64,000 nt of DNA from Echinometra lucunter. Its lineage: Eukaryota > Echinodermata > Echinoidea > Camarodonta > Echinometridae. Both the position numbers and the translations under genes were made by a program. The notes beneath the pieces are model-generated. The model searched no databases, had not been told where the DNA came from, and saw nothing but the letters and a program-made list of their open reading frames with translations. Of this stretch, positions 1-11,400 are shown piece after piece. Positions within the stretch are counted from its first letter, which is position 1. The number at the start of each line of letters is the position of its first letter. Location of the stretch: the NCBI GenBank assembly GCA_029962745.1, contig CM057162.1, positions 19,954,178-20,018,177 of the forward strand, in the 5' to 3' direction.

Positions 1-2292
1 TTGGTATGGTCATGCGTCATGAGGTCGCCTACTTTTGCGTTACATGGTGATTCTACCTTCAGTAGTGCACTTCTAATTTTGAAAACTGATATCTCCTTAA
101 GTACCAACCCTGTGATAACAAAAGTATATATTTTATGAAAGGAAATTACAAGAAGAATCTAAATGTGCACTAAAATCTGGCACAAGGTGTGAGACAAAAG
201 AATTATGTAAATATGATTATGGAAATTGTAATAATTCTTATTAACTCATTGTTTTCAGCATAACTTTTTCTGTGGCTCTCATAGGGCACTGCTAATGTTA
301 TATTCTTGCAGGAGACATTGAGACCTTTTCAACAAGGTATAAATGTCTTCAGTTTGTGATCATGTAATAACTAAAAAATCATTTAAATTTTTACCAAAAA
401 ATATACATTTTTACGAGCCACTGTATATTAAGTGTTCTATAATGTATTTGTGACAACCATGCTTATTTTTCAATCATTAGATAGTAAAGCTGAATATGAT
501 AGCTTTAATTTGGAACCAGAAGTGAAGCCATATTGCAAGTTTGGACCAAAATATTCACATTTTCCCAGAACCATTAAAAAATATAAGTTCCGTATTGACT
601 TTGTACAGGCAGTGCCAATTTTGACCTAAAATTCCAAGTATTTCAGTTTTTAATACTACCATTGGTTAGCTAAACTGACTTTTCATTCATAAACCAGCAA
701 AAAGGAGTATATTAGCTTTAATTTAGTACAACATATGAAGTAATATGACAAGTTTTGACAATAATATCAACATTTTTCAAAAAAGTGCATTAAGATCTGA
801 ATTTTCCCTGTCATTTTGTACTGGCGCCGCTTTCAGCACCACTCCTGGCCTTCCAAATATAAAAGGCTATAACTCAAGTTATATATTACCTATAGTTATG
901 AAACTGTACAGACCACTAGCATGTTAATACAGCTTTAATACGATACCAAACTTATTATGGTAGCCTCAGTGGTTCTGATAAAAATCAAGAAATACTTTAG
1001 TTTGAAAGCACAAAATGTAACAGCACCACCCTTTTGGGGGGGGGGGCAAGTCTCATGATGCATGATTGTATTAGTTTATGTTTTATAAATTTCTATTTTT
1101 TCATTGTAAGTAGGAGTGGAAGAAAGAATAATTATTGCCAATTTGAGGAGGGTAAGCTGATTAATTCAGCCATTAAGATAATCATAGTGTACTGCTGTGG
1201 GTTAAAATGTCTGAGTGAGAAAGGAAACCAACACCCTCAAAACAAGTAATTTTTAAAATCAAAGCTAAAAAAGAACAAAACAGTTTGGTGTAAATTTGAA
1301 GGAAATTGGACACAGAATGAGAAAGTTATGCCCATATGGAATTTTTTGACACTACCATAGCTGTTGTTGATATAATTTGTGGACAACTCTCAATATGTTT
1401 TGTACAGAGAATTTCACATATTCTTTCTTTATCATCTTGAAGAACACATGTTATCCTTGTCCTTTAAATATCCCAAATAAGTTGTAGAGAAAACACTCTT
1501 ACATCTTGAGTTTAGCTTAAGAAAATATGCAAATTTGAAGCAAAATGAAAAGTTTGATTATGCATTTACAAAATATTTTTATATACTTTATCAAGACATG
1601 TGGTTGTGGTAGTGTCAGTAAAGGTCACACAGAAAATTCCATATAGCCAAAACTCTTTTGTTCTGTGTCCGATTTTTCTACAAATTTTTCGCTGATCTGT
1701 TTTATTCTGTCTAATAGCTTTGACTGAAAATCTACTTGAATTGAGAGTGTTGGTTTCCTTTAACTGATCTCTTTTGATAAGGTATCTGTTATCCAATGTA
1801 AATGAGAAGGATTACATACCAAATGAATACAAAAGGCTTGCTTTATTACCAAGTACCTCATTTCATATCATACTTCTGCATTATGCTGTAATTGTCATTT
1901 CTCATTCACCTTCACCTTTGTATGATTATGAATTTTCTCTTATATCGTGTTTTTGAATCTATAGGTGATACATTTCATTCTATTTCATTTCATTCTTAAA
2001 AAAACCCATCAAAATATTACGTTGCATAGTTAAAAATAATTGTACAAAGATGCGAAGAAATCATACAAAGCTCATGGCATGTCAAAGACGATTACCCCAA
2101 AATACACAATGAAATACAGTTGATACATAACATGAAATTGTTTGTACTGTGTAATAGTATACACTGACCATCAAAATAAGAATTGGGAAAAATTTTTCGA
2201 AAAATTAGTTTTGATGCATTAAGAATGGTTTTAGATATAAATTATACAACATTTCTGACTCGCATAATTTTGTTTTCTTGATTTGATGTTAG
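1..2292. other. Intron (upstream part) of the C2CD2L-like gene
   Basis: AT-rich non-coding sequence before the first exon I can place. It holds a long imperfect inverted repeat at about 1221-1762 and a poly-G run near 1036. No open frame in it has coding character. The N-terminal exons of the gene (membrane anchor and most of the SMP domain) must lie further upstream. Confidence 0.6.
1221..1762. repeat. Long imperfect inverted repeat (foldback element)
   Basis: The left arm (about 1221-1360) and right arm (about 1602-1762) are reverse complements of each other with mismatches and small gaps. Shared blocks include AAAGGAAACCAACAC (left) against GTGTTGGTTTCCTTT (right), GGACACAGAA against TTCTGTGTCC, and ATATGGAATTTT against AAAATTCCATAT. 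The centre is about 240 bp. It is either a foldback MITE or a hairpin-forming intronic segment. Confidence 0.6.
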
Positions 2293-2403
2293 GTTCGCTG
2301 TCAGGTGAGAGGACTTGGTGAAGAATGGCATCTTACAGCTAACTGGGAAAGAAGACCTGATCTTCGACTTAATATTAAACCACAGAAGAACTCCAACACA
2401 AGG
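2293..2403 (+). CDS. C2CD2L: C2CD2L-like exon (SMP-side region)
   Basis: Acceptor TTGATGTTAG, donor AGG|GTTAGT. It encodes 37 residues, phase 0 to 0, beginning VRCQVRGLGEEWHLTANWER. Only this frame is open. It should form part of the C-terminal half of the SMP lipid-binding domain by position, but the sequence alone does not prove that. Confidence 0.75.
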
Positions 2404-5400
2404 GTTAGTATTCACATCTTGATTAAATAGATATTAATGCAGCATACATGTATCTGTAAAAGAAATGGTTGACTATGTAGGAAATCACGATTTTGACCCA
2501 GTCTTCAGTGAAAAAGATGACTGTGGTACTTCATGAAGCAAGAGAAAAAGAAGAGACTGATAGCTAAAGTTACATGTAGACATGCTATATTGAAATATTG
2601 GTGCAGTTACATGGAAACAAGGAAAGGAGAAGAGGAGACTTTTGTTCTTCATTTTTATGGTTTAGTATGTGGAGTATTTACTGATGAATATTACCATAAG
2701 GCATCATAAAATTATCATTATGATTAGAAAGGTTTCAGCAGCATCATCATTACAATTGTCATAACTATTCTCATTGTTATTATTCACCTTGTGTATAGCA
2801 GAATGATGGAGTGGACCTAGTTGTTGTAGAGGAGATTCTCCGCAATGCCATCATGGCTGCCACCTTCAACTTCTCCCTGCCCATGAGGGCGCTGCCCAGA
2901 GAGATCATAACTGCCACCAATGCCATCCATACAAACACAGCCAGACCATCTTATCCTTCCATGGTATGGTCTTGTTATCTGAGAAATGATCACCCTTTGT
3001 ATTTAGGATTGTAGTAAAGTTTATTAGTGTTTCTGACTTCTGTTGGGGTTGAGCTGTGATAATTTTAAAGAAAGTCAAGAGCTGTGTCCAGGAACTTATA
3101 GTTTGGGACCATTTGCTTTTGTTGTTGCCTTTATTGTTAACATTTGTATTTTAGACCTTTCCAGTTTTTTTTTTTTTTTTTCCGGAAGAATATTGGTCCA
3201 ATAAAAGATCCTTGTGGCACTCCATCATTGCCAACACCTCCCACAAGTGTGCTCCCTAGAGAGGTTTGACTGGTAATGATGCCATGGTGATTGTTAAGTT
3301 TTCTTTTTCAACATTAGTGCAGGCTGATATAAATTCCTTTGTCCTATCATACATATTATCAACTGAGGGCTGCAAGGCTTGAGATACTAAATCAGCAGGA
3401 CATCTGGGAAGATTTCATGCTAATGAACTACTTTCCGTACGGTAGCTTAGGGAAATATAGTGGCACGAAAAGACGCATCCAGAATGCAAAGTGAATGTTC
3501 TTTGTCTTGTTAGCATTCCCAACTCATCTTTTTGTGCCACGCTATGATGCTAAGCACCAAATTTGTTGTCTTTCATGAGAAGAATAACACTGTCTCTTGT
3601 GTTTCTATTTTGAACAGAGTAACAACACCAATCGTATGCCTCAGCCTGTACACCACACCCCTATCGTCCCCTCCAGCACCAACCATGTGTCATCTAGACC
3701 GCCTACCATGACAGAAATGCGCCTCTTAGTCAAAGGTAAATAGGGCAGTGTAATGCAACAATTATAGACTGTAAGATTTTATACCTTGTTCACACCGCCA
3801 AGGCAGGAACATTGCTTTAAAACAAAGGTAAACATTGCTGTATTGGACATTAGCTATACACTGTAAGACTGATATTGTGTTCATATATGGCCTTTGCAGG
3901 AGGAACTCTTTAATCAAAGATTAACTCTGTTTTTTTGCATGTAATGGAGCAGTACTACACTGTAAGTCTTTCATTGTGTTCACACCATTGTAACCAAAAC
4001 TTTAAACAGTCATGTTCATGGCAAGAAGCAGTATGCAGTAAAATGAATTCCAAGAATGGTTAATGTAGTGTATTATTATTATGTTTGTAGTAGGAATCCA
4101 TAACTCTTGGTGCAAGCTTCATCGAAAGACTGCATGTTGCATTTTGCTGACCTTTGTATGTCAAAGACAAGCAGAACCAATAATAACCCTCCTCTCCCCC
4201 AAATATAATGTAATTTTTGTGTTATATGTTACACCCTTTTATATTGTTGATAAGATGGAATAGTTAGGCCTGTTCATGGTTAAAATGCGAAACCACTACT
4301 GTCTGTAATTTTTTCATAGAAAAATGAAACATTTTATTGTGAACAGTTTTTTTTAAATAAAAAACTTACTAAAAATAAAAATTATTATTGAGGAATCACT
4401 CTAGCAAACCCTAATTCTTTTTAGTAACACCTTGAACAATGCCATGCAGTGAAGTCCATATTTCAAGGACAATGCACTGTAAAGAGCAGCATTTGAAAAG
4501 TTTGTATTTTCCTCTTTATTGTTCACTTAAATTGTTTACTGATGTACAGGATCCATTAGAATTCGTGTTTTGTCAGTACAACTTGCATGGGTTCTAGACT
4601 GAAGGGTTCTTCCCCTCACAATAAAAATGATATACACTGACAGTGTTGATGGTTGGACTATATGAGTTCAAACTGCCACAGTAGTTCCATTTAGAAGCCT
4701 TTTCATTCAGACAGACCTGGTTGAATTGTTTGCTGTACCAACCCTCATTTCATTGAGTAATAATAATAATAATAATAATGTACACTTTTTGTATAGCGCA
4801 TAACACATTACATCTGTATGTTCCTATGCGCTTTAAGAGAGAGAGAGAGGGAAAAGAAAATTAATTGAAAGATAGGTTACTGAGTTTACCCTGTTAAACT
4901 AAGATAAGTAGTCTCTCCATTTGATTCTCAATTTTCAACATTCTTGCTAATTGAAATTCACAGTTAGTGAATGCGTTGGAATCAGCTTATTGGTTTATAT
5001 TACTTCACAGTCCCTCTCTTTAGAGGGGGTACCCAATGCTGAAACAGTGTTAGTTCATTTAAAAGAGCATGATTTCATTAGCAGAAAATCATCTGCCGAA
5101 AGTTTTAAAAAAAGTTGTGTTGCCAAGGAAACCCCCGAATGTGGTAAGATTTCAGGATATTTTTGACCCCTTAGCTGTGACCCAGTTTCAACTGGGTACC
5201 CACTTTGATGTCAAAATGACGTCAAAGTGGGTACCATGTTCGCAATTCTAGCAAAATGCGCGCAAGGTATAATACATATTGTACAGTCTAGCGTGCAGCA
5301 CAACTGCAATGCGCGAAGCTGGGTACCCACTTTGACGTCATACCTCTTACTCAAATTTTTTGGTCAACTCGTGACTTTTTATGAGAAAATTAGCCAAAAT

Positions 5401-8400
5401 GCATTGATTTTGATTGAAAACCATCAAATTTTTAATGTTATTCTTCTTAGAATTCTATTCTCGATCATATATCAAATTTTTTTTTACCATTGTGTAATCA
5501 CGTTAAGAAGCCCTACACATGTACATGTAGCTCTTGTATACTGACTTCATACTACATTTGGAACTGCCGTACTAGTGAACACCTGTTTAGAAAGACCCAT
5601 CTATAAAAACCATATATTTTTTGTTTCATTCAAACTTTGTTTCTCATTGAATGTGTATTAAAGGGAGCTCTACATGAAGACCACCTGCTCAACAAAAGAA
5701 CACTTCATGTCTCCCTTATGCGGTCTTAATACACAGATTTCACTGCACCAACATAAGCTTTAATATCACATCATCTTGCATGATTTATCTCTCAGTTCAA
5801 ACCCAAACTCTCCTCAACTCATGTTCAATAGTATGTTTAGTACTAACATCATTTCTATAGTTGGTAAGAAATCCCAGTAACTTTAATACTTTGTTTCATA
5901 CTTCAAGCCCCCTCTAACATGTGCCTAGTTGTAAAAGGTGAGTTCATTTTTTTTCATGTCATTCTTTTTCTTCATGTCTCACTATTCATTTGTTATAGTT
6001 CTTCACCTATTTCTGTCTCCTGTACTGCAATGAGAACGACACACATAAAAAATACATGTTAGTAAAAGATTCACTGCTATTCCTGTAATATTTTTCCCAC
6101 TTTACATGTACACTCTGATGACGAAGAAAAGCTGAATATACCTACCTTGTCAAATGCGTGTGAATACATCATAAACACAAAAATCAACATTTTGATGAGT
6201 TCTTTAGTTTTAATTCAAGTAATATTATGTCAAAGATGAATTTGCACTGGAGAGGTGTTGTTTAACAAATTCTTCACACTGAAGTTGAGTTGTAGCCTAG
6301 TCATGTAAGTACATTGAAGAGTAGAATATCTCCATGCAAAAGGGAAATGTAGAGTAGGTATAAACAGAGATTTATAGTGTGAGATTTGGGGATTATCAAA
6401 CTGATAAAAAATTCACTGATTTTCCCCAAAAGGCACTTGCACTGCATGCCAAAATAAGTATACGTGACTACATATGAATGTTCGGCCCGAACAATTCAGA
6501 TATTTCTTATCTAATTTGAATATGAGAGTATTCGAAGAGCAATCGTTTTCAGGGAACTTTTTTTCTACAATATTCTTTCTGACATAACAAGAAATAGAAA
6601 GCTCACAGATTATATTAACCTTTCCCTGAACTTACCGGTAAGCTTCTCTAAATGCTGTTCTTCATTCTGATTGTTAATAAATAAGCATATCCGGTAGGTG
6701 ACAGATTAAGAGATATGAAAATGAAGGGTCAAAGATGCCGTTACCCAGCAAAATTTCACTCACCAAAATTTCTAGCCATAAATCGTGTATAAGAACACTT
6801 GAAAATTCTGATTAAATTCATAGCGAGATAAATTTTCAACATTGTATCAAGCTATATTTTTTCACCATATATATATGACAATTATTTATTTGATCTGTGT
6901 TTCATCAAATTTTGTTAAAGCTCATGAACACTTTTGGTAGTAAAAAGAAAATTGGCAGAAATTGAGTAAATATTACCTTACATTGTTCACCTTACATAAA
7001 AAAAGATATATCTGAGAGAGAGCATTTTATATTCCATTCATGATTTCCAATGAATTTTAATGTAAATATCTGACAGGAATGCAATATAAGGGCTACCGGT
7101 ACATCCTGCCTTATGCTAGGACTCCCACACCCCCACCTCTCCCTGGACAATGAGCGCAGCTTTTGTTGTGCTTGTCAAGCAAACAGAACTCTCATTGGTT
7201 ATAATACAGGTGTTCAGGCTCTGTGTAATGCACGCTGATGTTGTTGGGATTTTAAATCCAAGATGAAAAATATTTTTCACCTCCTATTTGTTAAATATTC
7301 AACTTGAGGAAAAAAATTATAATTGCATCTTAGTTTTATTTGTATCTTGCCAGCTACAAATGTAATTTAAGCAAGCCTAGGAAATCTCATGACTAGTTTT
7401 TGAGGGCCTACCATAACTATACAAATCATTAACCTAAAGGGAGTATGAATTATAAGTTCACTGATAAATCAATGTTCAGTAATGTGCCTTCTTGGTCAGG
7501 TAATATTGACTCATTCACATGGTGCTGTAAAAGAGAGAAAAACAAATCAAAGCTGATAAACCAACAAAAGGAGTAGAAAGACAAAATGCACAGAGTGCAC
7601 TTGGCAATTCTATGTACTTTAACTGACAGCTATTAATTTAGTGATGACCTGTAGGTGTTTTTTGTTGCACTATGCTGCCTAATTTTTCACTCCCTTAACC
7701 ACTCATTAAATGTTTAACCGGTCGTTTTGTTGGGATAGTTTTAGGTTTACCATATTCATGTGTAAACCAGACGTATTTGACATGTTTTTACATCTTCACA
7801 TACACTGCAGTTGGACAAATGAAACACTGCAGTATTGTATTTATATTTATCCTTTTTTGTTCATATACTTTGTATTTTGTGGCTTTTTTTATATGTTCTT
7901 CACAAATCTCACTTTCTCTCTCTATTCAGTTTTGTTTAATATTTCAATTTACTTTCACTCAGTTGTTCAGTAGAGCTTTGTTGACATGTAGTATTACCAA
8001 CCAATTTTTTGCTTTCCAACCATTAATCATTAATCTATAAGTGATTCCATAGGGGATAGGTTGATGTTGATGATATCATAATACAGGCTATGTGGTTATT
8101 TTGCATCTAAACATTTTTATAGTTCTATTCCCATCTAATTAAGTAACCAGCTTCACTCTTACATGTATAATGTATCTGATGATACTATGCCATTAATAGT
8201 TTTCTATTTTATTCTGCTGATGAGCTTTGTTGCACAACTCCTATCTTGCATATAGTTATTGTATATTAGTGTATAATCTAACATTTGCCTTTTTTTGCTC
8301 TAGGAGTATATACCGCAATTGTGTTGAATTATTATTTTTTCTAGTATTGAGTGAAAGCTGTTTTGCCTCATTGGTATTTCTTACAAAGCACACGCCGCTG

Positions 8401-11400
8401 CAAATTTTCCAACCTGAGTCTATGCCATGATTGCTTAGAGCACATATTTTATTAACTTCTGCCTTGCCATGGGCAGCAAATTCCTCAGAAGAATGGAAAG
8501 CTGTTCCTTTGATTTTGTATTATAAATGGTTCTTTTGAATTTTTTGTACAGGTATTTGAAATGAATGTGACAAAATGTATGTTGAGAAGTTAAAATGTTG
8601 CTAACTTTTATGGGAAAAAAATGTGTTTTTTAAATTTTCCATAAATCCATTTACTTTTTTCAGTCTTTTCTTTCTACATGAAACACTCTTTCTGATGGAA
8701 TAATGAAATAAATCTTTCTTCATTCCTCTATTTTTCTTACAAGATGTCATATATTTGAAATGAATGTGACAAAATGTATGTTGAGAAGTTAAAATGTTGC
8801 TGACTTTTATGGAAAAAAAATGTGTTTTTTAAACTTTCCATCACATTGCCAATTTAAGGATTCTATTGCTTATTTTCATTTGGATTATTGTCGGTATCAA
8901 ATGACAAATGACGCAACCAAAATAGGCATAGTTTTGTTCTTTCTGCTCATGTACATTGTTTATGTAATATGGTTTTTAGTGCTCTTCATCAAAAGTTACT
9001 GGGGCAAACCACACAATGTGGACCCTCTGTCTTGAATGGGTAAAAGTTAACTTTGTGGTACTGAAGGGGTAATGGCAGTTCAGCAAATGCACATACTGCC
9101 AATAAGCATGATGTTTCTTTGTTGTGGATACCATTGATCATATGCAGGTGTATGACTAAGATCATAGATGTCTGTAATATTCTTATTTCTTGTAGTGATC
9201 AAAGCCAATGGTCTTTTGGTTAGGAGTGGAGGTAGCAGCAGCGACCCATACTGCATCGCCATGCTAGATCAACCACCGCAGAGGTACAAGACCAACACCA
9301 TCGTCAACACCACCAACCCATTCTGGGATGAACACTTCTTGTTGTAAGTTGATATAAGCTATGATAATGCTGCTGCTGCTGCTGCTGATGATGATAGTGA
9401 TGATGAAGATGATGGTGATGATGGTAACGATATTGATGGTGATGGTGATGATGATGGTGATTATGGTGATGATGATGATGATGATGATGATGAAGATGAT
9501 GGTGATGATGATGGTAACGATATTGATGGTGATGATGATGATGATGATGATTATGATGGTGATGATGATGGTGATGATGGTGATGATGATGGTGATGGTG
9601 ATAATGAGGATGATGAGGATGGTGATGATGACGATGATGATGATGATGGTGATGGTGGTGATGATGATGATAGTGATGGTGATGATGATAATTATGGTGA
9701 TGATGAGGATGGTGATGATGATTGTAATGGTGATGATGGTGATGGTGAGGATGACGATGATGGTGATGGTGAGAATGGTGGTGATGATGATGACGATGAT
9801 GGTGATGATAATGATTATTTGTGATGATGAGGATAATGATGATGATTGTAATGGTGGTGATGATGTTGAGGATGATGAAGCTGCTGCTGCTGCTGATGTA
9901 TTAATGATGACAGTAATGATGGTAATGATGATGGGCTCAGTGATTAAAATGATGGTGATGTTGATGATTATGGTTAGTGTTAGCTTGAATGATTTTTTAT
10001 TATAGTCTCAGTGAGGTAATGAAGAGGATAATATAACATTGTCATGGTTAGTAATCAGTATGATGGTGGTGATGATGATGATGATTATTATGGTGATAAC
10101 AGAAATGATCACCCTTGTTTTGTATCTGGTAGATTAGATTAAACCAACTGTTATCATGACCTTGTGTTTTGTTTATTTTACAGTCAACTAAATGGTAACT
10201 CAAGGGAACTACGCTTTGAAGTATGGGATAAAGGAAATAATGGTGAGATATTTTTGGGTATTATCTTTCCCATTATGAAGTCATTTCTCAACAAATGACA
10301 AAAATTGCAATTGTTAATAATAAAATCGTAATTTACATTCATACAGCACGTTAATTTAAACATTTCCATGCCCTTTTTATGTTTTATATACTTGTAGATA
10401 ATATTTCAAAAGATATATACTACCTACATTATACTACCTTACTTACTATAATAATTATGGAATTACTGAACTAAGAAACTGTTGTTTCTTTCTCCATCAA
10501 TACTATTTTCTGGTTAATACATTGTGTTTGTTTCAACAGCTCACCTTTTTATGCCTCCGCCCACCGTAGGTGGTTGCCGGAGGCATTATGTTTTCGGGTC
10601 GTCCGTCCGTCCGTCCGTCCGTCCCGTTTTCGTTCTCGCGATAACTTAAGAACCGTTTGACAGATCAACTTCAAACTTGGCTCGTGTATGCATATGGGAG
10701 GGACAATGATCTGATTAGATTTTGGAGTCTCAAGGTCAAAGGTCAAGGTCATAGAGGTAATAAAACACATAAAAATGGCTCGTTCTCGCGATAACTTAAG
10801 AACCATTGGACAGATTGGCTTCAAACTTGGCTCATGTATGCACATGGAAGGGACAATGATCTGAGTAGATTTTGGGGTCACAAGGTCAAAGGTCAAAGTT
10901 CATAGAGGTCATTATGTACATAGAAATGGTTCGTTTTCACCATAACTCAACAACCATTTGACCGATCAACCTCAAACTTGGCACAGGTATGCATATGGGA
11001 GGGACAATGATCTGATTAGATTTTGGAGTCTCAAGGTCAAAGGTCAAGGTCATAGAGGTAATAATACACATAAAAATGGCTCGTTCTCGCGATAACTTAA
11101 TAACCATTTGACAGATTGGCTTCAAACTTGGCTCATGTATGCACATGGAAGGGACAATGATCTGAGTAGATTTTGGGGTCACAAGGTCAAAGGTCAAAGG
11201 TCATAGAGGTCATTATGTACATAGAAATGGTTCGTTTTCACCATAACTCAACAACCATTTGACCGATCAACCTCAAACTTGGCACAGGTATGCATATGGG
11301 AGGGACAATGATCTGATTAGATTTTGGAGTCTCGAGGTCAAAGGTCAAGGTCATAGAGGTAATAATACACATAAAAATGGCTCGTTCTCGCGATAACTTA

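Larger units (their letters stand above)
3736..9195. other. 5.5-kb intron
   Basis: Holds an (AAT)n/(GA)n microsatellite near 4759-4850, a TTAA-flanked element at 5020-5506, a candidate microexon at 5908-5937, and a MITE-like element with an internal duplication at about 8550-9046. The rest, including 5950-8500, is AT-rich with nothing recognisable. Confidence 0.6.

Noticed and set aside
312..336. Short exon-like segment between TTCTTGCAG and a GTATAA donor
   Set aside because: It is 25 nt, and the only phase compatible with the next exon (2293, phase 0) contains a stop.
9361..10005. Met-rich 214-codon open frame
   Set aside because: Produced entirely by the ATG/GTG repeat; no coding composition.
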